The notes below the pieces were generated by a model, which saw only the letters and a program-made list of their open reading frames with translations, was not told the DNA's origin and made no database searches. Positions 1 through 9,444 of a stretch of DNA of 64,000 nt are shown here, piece after piece. The stretch is from assembly GCA_963837365.1 (NCBI GenBank), contig CAWIMW010000007.1, positions 124,001-188,000 on the forward strand, in the 5' to 3' direction. Position 1 is the stretch's first letter. Each line of letters begins with the position of its first letter. The stretch comes from CAWBXL01 sp963837365. Lineage in GTDB: Bacteria > Acidobacteriota > Terriglobia > Terriglobales > Acidobacteriaceae. The position numbers and the translations under genes were made by a program.

Positions 1-358
1 ACTTAAACCACGTAAATGCGGGAATATCTATATTCTTAAGAACAACGGTTGCATAGATAAACGAAGGAGCCGTAACCAGCAACGAGAAAAGATAAGCGGG
101 ATAGATTCGCGCCATGCGCGTCTGCCAAAACGTGCGCACAGTCCAAGCCCGCCCGGCATAGGTGTAAACCAGAATGAACCCGGACAGCACGAAGAACAGC
201 CCCACCCCGACATACCCAATCGATGACAAATTCCGATACCACCCCGGGCCCGAAGTGACGTGCATGGAATAGAGATGGAAAATCACCACATGCAGTGCCG
301 CAAAGAAACGCAACGAAGTAAGTGCCGGAAGGCGCGGTCGGTTGACTTCCAGGTCCAT
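1..358 (-). CDS. Acyltransferase 3 family membrane protein, N-terminal part (cut by window edge)
   Basis: The reading frame starts at the ATG at 358 and runs off the left end of the window after 119 codons. The visible protein begins MDLEVNRPRLPALTSLRFFA, then has an HLYSMH stretch, a membrane segment around GYVGVGLFFVLSGFIL, and a TRMARIYPAYLFSLL stretch. The Arg-Phe-Phe-Ala-Ala start, a conserved His in the first helix, the FFVLSGF motif and the R-x-x-R-I-Y-P-x-Y motif are typical of acyltransferase 3 (OatA/NodX-like) proteins. These acylate sugars or lipids at the membrane. The substrate cannot be told from this fragment. It is transcribed away from recX, with about 110 bp between the two starts. 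Confidence 0.85.
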   Translation of the reverse strand, partial: MDLEVNRPRLPALTSLRFFAALHVVIFHLYSMHVTSGPGWYRNLSSIGYVGVGLFFVLSGFILVYTYAGRAWTVRTFWQTRMARIYPAYLFSLLVTAPSFIYATVVLKNIDIPAFTWFK

Positions 359-467
359 GGATGCCCCTATTGGAGTTTCATGAAGATAGTTCCGTTTACG
401 GAATAGGGCAAGCCGCGCCTGCCGCAGGCATGTTTTTTCTGCTGATTTTGGAGTACCGTTTGGAAAT

Positions 468-1001
468 ATGGCATTCGCGCGGCCGCGAAAACTCTTTACT
501 GAGCAAGAACTCTATGACTATGCCGTGGGCGCGCTAGGGCGTCGTATGCGTTCGGTGGCTGAGCTCAAGCGCCTGCTGCGCCCGCGGGTGGAAGCTGACA
601 CCGAGGTCGGCCAGACCCTGGTCGAACTCATAGTCCGGAAACTCAAAGACCAGGGATATCTCAATGACACCAGGTACGCGGAAGCCTATTCCTCGTACCG
701 CAAGAACAATGAAAAGTTCGGACGCAGGCGCGTCATCACCGAACTTAAAATTAGAGGTGTACACGGCGAGGTGATCGACAAAGCCGTCGATGCGGCTTAT
801 GAAGAAACTAACGATGAGAAGCAGGCCCGGGCATATCTTCAGCGCAAGCGCTTGAAAAAGCCCATGAATCAAAAAGAGACGGCAAGAATTTTTCGTCAAC
901 TTGTCCGGGCGGGTTTTGCATCAAAGACCATATTCACCATTTTGAAAAAGTGGGATGTGGACGAAGAAACACTGAGCGCGTTGGATACAGAACTAGAGTA
1001 G
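468..1001 (+). CDS. recX: Regulatory protein RecX
   Basis: The protein has 177 residues, a normal RecX length, and is made of three-helix repeats. Recognisable stretches are LYDYAVGALGRRMRSVAELK near the N-terminus, then LKDQGYLNDTRYAEAY and the FGRRRVITELKIRGV segment, which is the RecX signature. RecX binds the RecA filament and limits its activity. No recA lies beside it here; the next gene downstream is an unrelated small secreted protein 19 bp away, so the two may be co-transcribed. The family call is firm, while the action on RecA is taken from known homologues. Confidence 0.9.
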   Translation: MAFARPRKLFTEQELYDYAVGALGRRMRSVAELKRLLRPRVEADTEVGQTLVELIVRKLKDQGYLNDTRYAEAYSSYRKNNEKFGRRRVITELKIRGVHGEVIDKAVDAAYEETNDEKQARAYLQRKRLKKPMNQKETARIFRQLVRAGFASKTIFTILKKWDVDEETLSALDTELE

Positions 1002-1020
1002 GAACGATAAGGAGAAGTTT

Positions 1021-1425
1021 ATGAAATTCAGATGGGTAATCATTTTAGCCGCAGCGCTGGCCGGGACCTTTGCCTATTCGCAAGGCGTCGGAGCCGATGT
1101 GAAAGACGCGGCCAAAGACACTGGCGACGCAACTAAAAAAGTCGCTCACAAAACCGCTACCGGCACCAAGAAGGCAGCCACGAAAACCGCCGACGTAAGC
1201 AAAGACGCCGCCAAAGATACCAGCAGCGCCACCAAAACCGCCGCCAAGCATACCGCCAAAGGCACCAAAAAAGCGGCCAGCAAAACCGAAAGCGCGACAA
1301 AAACCGCAACCGCCAAGACCAGCCGCGGCGTTTCCAAGGGAGCTAAGTCAGTGGGCCATGTATTCAAAAAGCCAAAAGACGACAAGCCCAAAGATCAACC
1401 TCAGGACATGCCCGTGCAGAAGTAG
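1021..1425 (+). CDS. Small secreted Lys/Ala/Thr-rich repeat protein
   Basis: A 134-residue protein preceded by AAGGAG. Residues 1-20 form a signal peptide (MKFRWVIILAAALAGTFAYS). The rest is almost only Lys, Ala, Thr, Ser and Asp in loose repeats of about 11 residues such as DAAKDTSSATKTA and GTKKAASKTESA, with a KKPKDDKPKDQP tail. The composition resembles histone-H1-like tails and LEA-type desiccation proteins, but the signal peptide argues against a DNA-binding cytoplasmic role. It lies 19 bp after recX. I do not recognise a specific family. A disordered envelope or stress protein is a guess from composition only. Confidence 0.7.
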   Translation: MKFRWVIILAAALAGTFAYSQGVGADVKDAAKDTGDATKKVAHKTATGTKKAATKTADVSKDAAKDTSSATKTAAKHTAKGTKKAASKTESATKTATAKTSRGVSKGAKSVGHVFKKPKDDKPKDQPQDMPVQK

Positions 1426-1437
1426 CCAGCAAAAACA

Positions 1438-1521
1438 GGCCACGGATTCACGCGGATTCTCGCAGATAAACCCAAGCCTGGATTTAGGTTGATCCGCGTG
1501 AATCCGCGAAGATCCGCGGCC
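1438..1521. repeat. Imperfect inverted repeat between the Lys-rich protein gene and alaS
   Basis: The left arm at 1438-1467 and the right arm at 1491-1521 are near-complementary and built around the motif CGCGGATT/AATCCGCG, with about 23 bases between them. The transcript could fold into a long hairpin. There is no T-run after it, so it is not a classical terminator. Short elements with the same CACGGATTCACGCGGATT wording occur between genes in many unrelated bacteria and probably represent a dispersed repeat. Confidence 0.6.
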
Positions 1522-1563
1522 AATGTTTTTCCGCCCCAATGCTAGAATCAAAGTAAATTCCCT

Positions 1564-4434
1564 ATGCCAACTGGCTCCGAAATTCGCCGTAAGTTTCTGG
1601 ATTTCTTCATCGAAAAGGGACACCGCGAGGTGCATTCGTCATCGTTAGTCCCGCATAACGATCCCACTTTGCTGTTCACCAACGCGGGCATGAATCAGTT
1701 CAAGGACGTCTTTCTTGGCCTGGAAAAGCGCGACTACAACCGCGCCACCACTTCGCAGAAATGCGTCCGAGCCGGCGGCAAGCACAACGATCTGGAAAAC
1801 GTGGGCTTCACCAACCGCCACCACACCTTTTTCGAGATGCTGGGAAATTTTTCCTTCGGCGACTACTTCAAAAAAGACGCCATCGCTTACGCCTGGGAGC
1901 TGATTACATCGCCAAAGTGGTATGGAATTTCGAAAGAGAAGTTGTACGTCACTATTTTCAAAGGTGAGAGCGGCGTCCCGAGAGATGCCGAGGCTTACGA
2001 TCTGTGGGCCGGCCAGGGAGTGCCGAAAGACCGTATCTTTGAGATCGGCATGAAGGACAACTTCTGGCAGATGGGCGACACCGGCCCCTGCGGCCCTTGC
2101 AGTGAGATTCACTATGACATGGGAGTGACGGCGTCCGATCAGGGACACACTGATTGTGAGTTCGGATGTGACTGCGGGCGGTATGTCGAGATTTGGAATC
2201 TGGTGTTCATGCAGTTTGACCGCGATGCGAGTGGAAAGCTGAATCCGCTGCCCAAGCCTTCGATTGACACGGGCATGGGACTGGAGCGGGTTGCGTCAGT
2301 GCTGCAAGGCGTGATTTCAAACTACGACACAGATCTATTTACTCCGCTAATCAAACGAGCAGCCGAGCTAACCAAAACTCCAGCCACAACCACAGGCCAC
2401 GTGGGGACGGGCGTCTCGCCCGTCCATGCCGAGCAAGGCTCGGCAGCCACGCCAAGCGGAACTTCGAAATCAGCTGCATCCCTGCGCGTGATTGCGGACC
2501 ACTCCCGCGCCGCGACGTTTCTGATTTCGGATGGAGTCCTGCCGTCGAATGAAGGGCGCGGGTATGTGCTTCGCAAGATTATTCGGCGGGCGATTACGCA
2601 TGGGAGGCTGCTGGGACAAAAGAAACCCTTTTTCTATTGGATGGTGCCCGAGGTTGTGAGATTGATGACACAACCGGAGTACGGTGGCCCGTATCCAGAA
2701 TTATTGGACACAGCCGAGCGAGCGCAGAAGGTCCTATACGAGGAGGAGAAGCGCTTCTTGCACACACTGGATGTTGGCCTCTCAAAGCTGGAAGAGGATC
2801 TGTCCACGCTTAGCGCCGAAAGGTATCTTGCAGAACACTCGCAAGAAACGTTGACCGAGTTGAAACGGATCTTTGGTAGCCACATTACCAGTGAAGACTG
2901 GGGCTCCATGCAGCCAAGGTTGCGGCCTGCGTATCGTGGCGACAAGGCTTTCAGGCTCTACGACACATTCGGATTGCCAATAGATTTTATTCAAGATGCC
3001 GTAAGAGATGGCGGATTCTTGTTCGATCAAAATGGGTTCGACCGGGCGATGAATGAACAGAAGTCCCGCGCCCGCGCCTCCTGGAAAGGCGCAGCCAAGC
3101 AGACCGCCAACCCCGCCTACCAGCAGCTCCCCAAATCCGAGTTCGAAGGCTACCGCCAAACGCGCTCCGAAAACTGCGAAGTCCTGGCCATCATCCACAA
3201 CGGCCAAGGCGCAAAAGAACTAAAGCCCGGTGATGAAGGCGAGATCATCCTCGACCACACTCCGTTCTACGCCGAGTCCGGAGGCCAGGTCGGCGACCGC
3301 GGCGTTCTCTACAGCGACGAATTAAACACGGTAGTCGCCGACGTGAAAGGCTGCTACTACCCGGTCCAAGGCGTGCGCGCGCATCAAGTCACCGCCAAGC
3401 AGCCAATCCGCGTAGGCGACAAAGTGGATGCGGTAGTCAGCACCGAAACCCGCCAGGCCACCATGCGCAATCACACCGCCACGCATCTCCTCCAAGCCGG
3501 TCTAAGAGAAGTGTTGGGCAAGCACGTAAAGCAGGCAGGTTCACTGGTCGCGCCCAATCATCTGCGCTTCGACTTCTCCCACTTCACCGGAGTCCAGGAT
3601 GAAGAACTGCAAGACATCGAAGACCTGATCAACAAAGAAGTCCTGCGCAACCAAAAAATCGAAGTCATCGAAAACGTCCCCATTGACGTGGCCATCAACC
3701 AATACAAAGCCATGGCCCTGTTCGGGGAAAAGTACGGAGACAAAGTCCGCGTCATCAAGATCGGCGATTTCTCCACCGAACTCTGCGGCGGCACCCACAC
3801 CGCGCAGACCGGCGAAATCGGCCTGATCAAAATCCTGAAAGAAAGCAGCGTCTCTTCCGGCGTGCGGCGCGTGGAGGCCATCACCGGCGAAGGCTCGCTC
3901 CACCACTTCCGCAAAGATCATCAACTGGAAAATGTGGTCGCAGCTCTGGCTACACATTCCGACACCGTATCTCCGGCCGAGGCTTTGAAAGCTGAGTTGG
4001 AAAAGAAAGACGCTGAGATCAAACGCCTGGCCCGCGAACTTGACCAGGCCCGCATGAAGTCCGCTTCCGCCAGCAGTGCCAACCTCGGCGACAAGATTAA
4101 AGATGTCAAGGGAGTCAAAGTCCTCGCCCATCGGGTGGACAATCTTGAGCGTGCACAGATGCGTACTCTGGTGGACCAACTTCGCGACAAACTCGGCTCC
4201 GGCGTAGTTGTTTTGGGTTCCGCGGTAAATGGCAATGTTTCGCTAATTGTGGGCGTGACCAAAGACCTTACCAACCGCGTCCAGGCTGGCAAAGTGATCG
4301 CTCCGGTTGCGCAAAAAGTCGGCGGCAAAGGCGGAGGGCGGCCCGATTTGGCTGAAGCCGGCGGGAAAGATCCAGGCGCCCTGGACACCGCACTAAATGA
4401 CGTTTATGGAGTTGTGGAATCGCTGTTAGGATAA
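1564..4434 (+). CDS. alaS: Alanyl-tRNA synthetase, with an in-frame REP-like insertion
   Basis: Charges tRNA-Ala in the cytoplasm. The 956-residue protein has the class II core (FTNAGMNQFKDVF, NRHHTFFEMLGNFSFGDYF, GMGLERVASVLQG, VLPSNEGRGYVLRKIIRRA), the editing-domain motifs HTATHLL and CGGTH, and the C-Ala segment GKGGGRPDLAEAGG. It is about 75-80 residues longer than the usual 870-880. Two extra stretches account for this: residues about 275-303, encoded partly by a palindrome at 2405-2445, and residues about 417-460 after the KLEEDLSTL helix. Neither breaks a catalytic motif. The first lies just before the conserved SLRVIADHSRAATFLI segment. The ATG at 1564 gives the conserved EIRRKFLDFF start. 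Confidence 0.95.
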   Translation: MPTGSEIRRKFLDFFIEKGHREVHSSSLVPHNDPTLLFTNAGMNQFKDVFLGLEKRDYNRATTSQKCVRAGGKHNDLENVGFTNRHHTFFEMLGNFSFGDYFKKDAIAYAWELITSPKWYGISKEKLYVTIFKGESGVPRDAEAYDLWAGQGVPKDRIFEIGMKDNFWQMGDTGPCGPCSEIHYDMGVTASDQGHTDCEFGCDCGRYVEIWNLVFMQFDRDASGKLNPLPKPSIDTGMGLERVASVLQGVISNYDTDLFTPLIKRAAELTKTPATTTGHVGTGVSPVHAEQGSAATPSGTSKSAASLRVIADHSRAATFLISDGVLPSNEGRGYVLRKIIRRAITHGRLLGQKKPFFYWMVPEVVRLMTQPEYGGPYPELLDTAERAQKVLYEEEKRFLHTLDVGLSKLEEDLSTLSAERYLAEHSQETLTELKRIFGSHITSEDWGSMQPRLRPAYRGDKAFRLYDTFGLPIDFIQDAVRDGGFLFDQNGFDRAMNEQKSRARASWKGAAKQTANPAYQQLPKSEFEGYRQTRSENCEVLAIIHNGQGAKELKPGDEGEIILDHTPFYAESGGQVGDRGVLYSDELNTVVADVKGCYYPVQGVRAHQVTAKQPIRVGDKVDAVVSTETRQATMRNHTATHLLQAGLREVLGKHVKQAGSLVAPNHLRFDFSHFTGVQDEELQDIEDLINKEVLRNQKIEVIENVPIDVAINQYKAMALFGEKYGDKVRVIKIGDFSTELCGGTHTAQTGEIGLIKILKESSVSSGVRRVEAITGEGSLHHFRKDHQLENVVAALATHSDTVSPAEALKAELEKKDAEIKRLARELDQARMKSASASSANLGDKIKDVKGVKVLAHRVDNLERAQMRTLVDQLRDKLGSGVVVLGSAVNGNVSLIVGVTKDLTNRVQAGKVIAPVAQKVGGKGGGRPDLAEAGGKDPGALDTALNDVYGVVESLLG
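2405..2445. repeat. REP-like double palindrome translated within alaS
   Basis: Two perfect stem-loops stand next to each other: GGACGGGCG (2405-2413) with CGCCCGTCC (2417-2425), loop TCT; and TGCCGAGC (2427-2434) with GCTCGGCA (2438-2445), loop AAG. The element is read through in frame as part of a segment without counterpart in ordinary AlaRS. A palindrome with the same GGGCG/CGCCC core sits in the end of the M50 protease gene at 53840-53857. Confidence 0.75.
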
Positions 4435-4498
4435 GCGGACCAGATATCAGTTAGCAGTTCCCGGTTCTCAGTGGAACTTTTGCTCTCCGGGGGTAGCT

Positions 4499-4861
4499 AT
4501 GGACGATCGTCTCCGGTTTATCCAACACCAAGACAAAACCATCCTGCTGATTGATATGACGGGAGCGAACAAGCAGGAGCAACTCAAACTGTTGTCCCGC
4601 ATTAAGGCAACGGTTACGGAGCAGCCCCGCGACTCGGTTCTGGTGTTGGCTGATTTTACCGGGGTGCAGATCGATAAAGAGGTGGCCACGCGAATCAAGG
4701 AAGTTCTGGTGTTTGACCGTCCCTATGTGAAACGCGCGGCGTGGGTGGGGGCGAAGGACCTTCCCCAGGTTTTCTACGAGAATTTCAAATCCTTCTCCCG
4801 CCGGGACCTTCCCCTTTTTGATACCCGGGATGAAGCTATGGAGTGGCTCGTGGCCGCATAG
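4499..4861 (+). CDS. STAS/SpoIIAA-like small protein
   Basis: A 120-residue protein with an alternating strand-helix pattern: an ILLIDMTG strand, a helix, then SVLVLADFTGVQIDKEVATR and a C-terminal DTRDEAMEWL helix. The overall look is that of the STAS-like (SpoIIAA-like) family, small soluble proteins that often act as switches or lipid- or anion-binding modules. No phosphorylatable Ser in the usual DSSG motif is visible, so an anti-anti-sigma role is not supported. It follows alaS by 64 bp and converges with the deoxyhypusine-synthase-like gene, whose stop is 3 bp away. Function unknown. Confidence 0.6.
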   Translation: MDDRLRFIQHQDKTILLIDMTGANKQEQLKLLSRIKATVTEQPRDSVLVLADFTGVQIDKEVATRIKEVLVFDRPYVKRAAWVGAKDLPQVFYENFKSFSRRDLPLFDTRDEAMEWLVAA

Positions 4862-4863
4862 CC

Positions 4864-5859
<996 letters not shown>

Positions 5860-6149
5860 TTTGCTTTTCTCCTGCGTTGTTTTCTTCGGACACACCCGTA
5901 ACGCGCTGAATGGCTATTGAGAATGAATGATTGCTTTAAAAGTAACTCGCCGTATAACTCAGAAGACGATACAGAGTCCATGGCTGGAGATGCGGACCCG
6001 ACACAGGTTGCGAGCAAAATTTCACACAGATGGAATATCACAATCCGCGCGACTTTGCGAGAAAATTTCGCAATTTAGTTAGGTATTTTCCGCAGAAAAA
6101 TTTCTAGAAATTAAAATGAATAACGCCCGTAGATGTATCTAGGCTCTCA

Positions 6150-7265
6150 CTAGCTCCGCCACTTCAAGGTAACCGGTCCGCTCAGTGGATGCTGCGGTTC
6201 TCCGCCATTGCGTTTCGCTTCAAGATGCGCGGCCTTCAGCGCAAAATACCATTTCGCCGGACGGTCCGCGTCATCAATCAACATCAGGTGCGGATTGTAT
6301 TTCAGGCCCTGGGCCTGTAATTCCATGGTGCGCCGGTCCTGTTCCACAAATTTTGCGAACACATATTTCAACAGCGACGGCCCGAACGGCACCCAGTTGA
6401 AAATATTCCAGCGGGCGACTACATCAATGCGGCATCGGTCATGAGCGATGGGAGTGACCGTAGTCAGACTGGAGAACCAATATTTCCCCGCGCGAATAGT
6501 TTCCGTGCGCATGTTGGGAAGAACGAAATCGATGGTGGTGGTAATTGAATCGGCAGCCGCATACATGCGCAGCAACTTGTAAGGCGCGCTGTTCGAACTG
6601 GGTGTGTGCGCGCTCATGCGGAAGCCGTTGGGGATCGGCTCAAAATCTTTCTTTTTTTCGTGGATGCTGTGGCGGCTGCGCCACCACCAGGCCTGATGGA
6701 CGAATGGGCCGTGGGCGGGGTCCATCAACCCGATGATCCCATGGTCCACGCTCACCGGCATGTCGGCGGTGAGGTACGCAGTCTGGAACCGCTTGCTGAA
6801 TTTTTCAATCTGCGGCGCAGGAGTTGCCGTCTCGGTACGTGTGAAACCCGCGCCCGGCGCAGGAGGCTCCGGTAAATACACCCAGATGTAACGGTCATGC
6901 TCTTCGCACGGATAGCTGCCGGCATAAATGCGATCAAGTTTGAGCTTCTGGTCCGCAGTAAGCGATGGAATCACGCGGCACTGCCCGCTCTGCGCATCGA
7001 ATTTCCAGCCGTGGTAACTGCACTCCACCTGTTCCCCATCGAACCATCCGCAGGAAAGCGGCATGCCGCGGTGCGGACAGGCATCATTCATGGCAAACAC
7101 GCGCCCTTGCAGATCGCGCCCAATGACCAGTGGCGTCCCAAGTATGTGGGCGCGTTGCAGTTCACTCGGGCCGACTTGCTCGCCTCGCAGTGCACGATAC
7201 CAGAAGCCATACAGCCATTGCGAATCAGGCGCCTGCCGGTCGGGAAGTTGCTCCATGGTGCTCAT
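6150..7265 (-). CDS. Rieske non-heme iron oxygenase (PaO/vanillate demethylase type)
   Basis: A 371-residue single-component oxygenase alpha subunit. The N-terminal Rieske domain has C63-P-H65 and C82-S-Y-H85, ligands of the [2Fe-2S] cluster. The C-terminal catalytic domain carries the iron-binding pattern D-x2-H-x4-H in MDPAHGPFVH near residue 185. Members hydroxylate or demethylate aromatic or tetrapyrrole compounds, using electrons from a separate reductase. No reductase gene is nearby. The substrate cannot be predicted. It is divergent from the DUF1028 gene, with about 50 bp between the starts, so the two promoters must overlap or lie very close. Confidence 0.9.
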   Translation of the reverse strand: MSTMEQLPDRQAPDSQWLYGFWYRALRGEQVGPSELQRAHILGTPLVIGRDLQGRVFAMNDACPHRGMPLSCGWFDGEQVECSYHGWKFDAQSGQCRVIPSLTADQKLKLDRIYAGSYPCEEHDRYIWVYLPEPPAPGAGFTRTETATPAPQIEKFSKRFQTAYLTADMPVSVDHGIIGLMDPAHGPFVHQAWWWRSRHSIHEKKKDFEPIPNGFRMSAHTPSSNSAPYKLLRMYAAADSITTTIDFVLPNMRTETIRAGKYWFSSLTTVTPIAHDRCRIDVVARWNIFNWVPFGPSLLKYVFAKFVEQDRRTMELQAQGLKYNPHLMLIDDADRPAKWYFALKAAHLEAKRNGGEPQHPLSGPVTLKWRS

Positions 7266-7317
7266 GAAATCTAGTCAGCGTATATCATAACGGCGAATCT
7301 ACCGCATGAGGGTAACG

Positions 7318-8328
7318 ATGCAGAAACATTGGACGATCTTGGCGTTGATTTTTCTAAGCTGCGCGATATGTGCGGCGAAACAACCAGTGGTAGCGCACAA
7401 CCAAGTCTCCACATTTTCCATCGTGGCCCGCGACCCCGCCACCGGACAGATGGGAATTGCCGTCGCCTCACGCTATTTCTCCGTCGGCTCGGTCGTCCCC
7501 TGGGCAGAAGCGGAAGTAGGAGCAGTTGCCACTCAGGCGGATGTCAACGTAGGGTACGGGCCAAAGGCCTTAGCGTTGCTACGTCAGGGGTTAACCGCCC
7601 AGCAAGTCGCGGACAAACTACTCGCCGAAGATACCTTCCCCGGAAAAGACGGGCGTCAGTTCGCGATCATAGACGCCAAGGGAAACGTTGTAACTTACAC
7701 CGCGCCCAACGCACCCAACTGGGCGGGTGGACAAAAAGGTAGGACCTGGGCGGCGCAGGGAAACATTCTGGTCGGGCCACAGGTTCCTGAAGCGATGGGC
7801 AAAGCCTTTGAAGCCACCAAGGGGGAGCTGGCGGAGAAACTCTACACCGCTTTGAAAGCCGGTGATGCCGCGGGTGGAGACCAGCGTGGTCACCAGTCCG
7901 CCTCCATGCTGATCGTCTGCAAACAATGCGGACGCAACACCAACAACGACCGCTACCTCTATATCAATGTAGACGACAGCGCCGATCCTTTCACCGAGCT
8001 ACGGCGTCTATTGGATACAGCATTGGCCTACAACTACGGAGACACCGCTTACAAGCTGCTCGAAGCCCACAAAATCAGTGAAGCCCGTCAGGCTGCAGAG
8101 ACGGCTGTGCGCTACTCGCCCAACAATTCGGACAGCCACCTGGACCTGGGGTTTCTGAACTACTTGGCAGGCGATAAGCAATCTTCCCTGCGGGAGTTCC
8201 TCATGGCCAAGAAGCTCGACTCTAACTTTCGCAAACAGTGGGACGCCGAGGTGTCCTATGAAAAAGCCTTCGCCCCAATTTTGCAGGACAACGAGTTCCT
8301 CAAACAGGTCTTCCCTGAAGGAAGGTAA
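7318..8328 (+). CDS. Secreted DUF1028 (Ntn-hydrolase-like) protein with C-terminal helical domain
   Basis: A 336-residue protein starting with a signal peptide (MQKHWTILALIFLSCAICAA). The first 200 residues show the DUF1028 pattern: FSIVARDPATGQMGIAVASR, a VPWAEAEVGAVATQA stretch and GPKALALLRQGLTAQQ. The family has an Ntn-hydrolase-like fold with no proven reaction. The tail (residues about 225-336) is helical with TPR-like spacing, for example YKLLEAHKISEARQAAETAV. The ATG at 7318 is preferred over the one at 7306 because GAGGGT lies just upstream and it gives a clean signal peptide. The enzymatic role is unknown. Confidence 0.8.
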   Translation: MQKHWTILALIFLSCAICAAKQPVVAHNQVSTFSIVARDPATGQMGIAVASRYFSVGSVVPWAEAEVGAVATQADVNVGYGPKALALLRQGLTAQQVADKLLAEDTFPGKDGRQFAIIDAKGNVVTYTAPNAPNWAGGQKGRTWAAQGNILVGPQVPEAMGKAFEATKGELAEKLYTALKAGDAAGGDQRGHQSASMLIVCKQCGRNTNNDRYLYINVDDSADPFTELRRLLDTALAYNYGDTAYKLLEAHKISEARQAAETAVRYSPNNSDSHLDLGFLNYLAGDKQSSLREFLMAKKLDSNFRKQWDAEVSYEKAFAPILQDNEFLKQVFPEGR

Positions 8329-8442
8329 TACCTCCAACAGGTGGTTACTACCACGTATGCTCCAGTTTTAGGACTTTTATAAGTTATTACTTATCTTGTA
8401 GTTACAAAGATTACTCCATTGGTTCAATGGCCCTTTGTCAGA

Positions 8443-8471
8443 TTGCCCACCCCTCCCCCAGGCCCTATAAT
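8443..8471 (+). promoter_or_regulatory. Sigma-70-type promoter for the lytic transglycosylase gene
   Basis: A perfect -10 box TATAAT at 8466-8471 stands 17 bases after TTGCCC (8443-8448). Transcription would begin near 8478, giving a leader of roughly 80 bases before the transglycosylase start. Confidence 0.65.
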
Positions 8472-8556
8472 CAGGTCACTCTGGTAGGTTCTTGATCGTT
8501 CAGGCTCCCGGGTATTACAAGGCGAAGGTGACGTGTGCCTTCGCGCGGAGGATATT

Positions 8557-9399
8557 TTGTACCCGGCCATGCGAATTCGCCTGCACGCAGTCCTGATGGC
8601 AAGTACCGTAATCGCGACCTCTCTTTCCTTCACTACGCCATACGTGCAAGCACAAGCGCGCGCCGGAAGCATTGTCACTTCCACCGATGAAGACGGCCGC
8701 ACAATCTTCGTCAACGATTCAATTTCTACTTCTTCAGCTTCCGCCGCTACCGCGGTCCGGAAGCAAGCGGCCCCGGCCAGCTCAGGTAAACGCCTGGTTT
8801 ACTGGAGTCCGAAGGACAAGAAGTGGAAGACAGTGCCCAACGCCAACGTCCGTGCCGCCCGTTCGGCCGCCGCTGAGGTGGACGATTTTCGTAACCAGAA
8901 CATCGGGTTCGCCAGCAAGCCGTACACGGAGAAAGAAATCGACGCAGCCATTGAACAGGCGGCGTCGCGGCATAACGTGGACCCCAACCTGGTCCGTTCG
9001 GTCATCAAGGTGGAGTCCAACTTCAACCCCAACGCCGTGTCCCGCAAGGGAGCGATGGGGCTGATGCAGCTTATGCCACAGACAGCACGGCAGTTACGGG
9101 TCAAAAATCCTTTTGATCCGGAGCAAAACGTGGATGCCGGGGTCCGCCATCTAAAGCAGTTGATGGAGAACTACGGCGGAGACGTCAAGCTGACGCTGGC
9201 GGCCTATAACGCTGGAGCCGGAGCGGTGAACCGCAGCGCCGGAATTCCGCATTACGCGGAAACCCGGAATTATGTGCGCCGGATTACCGATCTGTACTAC
9301 GGCGGCAACGGGGTGAGCATCCTGGGGAACCCGGTGCACAATCCCATGCGGATCCAGCGCGACGCTCGCGGCGTGCTTTATATCAGCAACGTAGACTGA
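8557..9399 (+). CDS. Soluble lytic murein transglycosylase (SLT domain)
   Basis: Cleaves the glycan strands of peptidoglycan in the periplasm. An N-terminal signal peptide (RLHAVLMASTVIATSLSFTT) is followed by a DUF4124-like stretch (SIVTSTDEDGRTIFVND), a linker, and an SLT catalytic domain with the catalytic Glu in SVIKVESNFNP (about residue 153), GAMGLMQLMPQTA and LAAYNAGAGAV. The start is uncertain. TTG at 8557 has GGAGGA five bases upstream and is used here, but GTG at 8533 and ATG at 8569 are possible and do not change the mature protein. The next gene, an amidase, lies 45 bp downstream, so two wall hydrolases probably share a transcript. Confidence 0.9.
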   Translation: MYPAMRIRLHAVLMASTVIATSLSFTTPYVQAQARAGSIVTSTDEDGRTIFVNDSISTSSASAATAVRKQAAPASSGKRLVYWSPKDKKWKTVPNANVRAARSAAAEVDDFRNQNIGFASKPYTEKEIDAAIEQAASRHNVDPNLVRSVIKVESNFNPNAVSRKGAMGLMQLMPQTARQLRVKNPFDPEQNVDAGVRHLKQLMENYGGDVKLTLAAYNAGAGAVNRSAGIPHYAETRNYVRRITDLYYGGNGVSILGNPVHNPMRIQRDARGVLYISNVD

Positions 9400-9444
9400 C
9401 ATTGGTCAGTCTAAGCAGTCATTAAGCGATTACGGTCGAGAACA

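Noticed and set aside
4436..4498. Repeated CAGTT-like wording between alaS and the STAS-like gene
   Set aside because: Too short and irregular to call a repeat; no structure or pairing evident.
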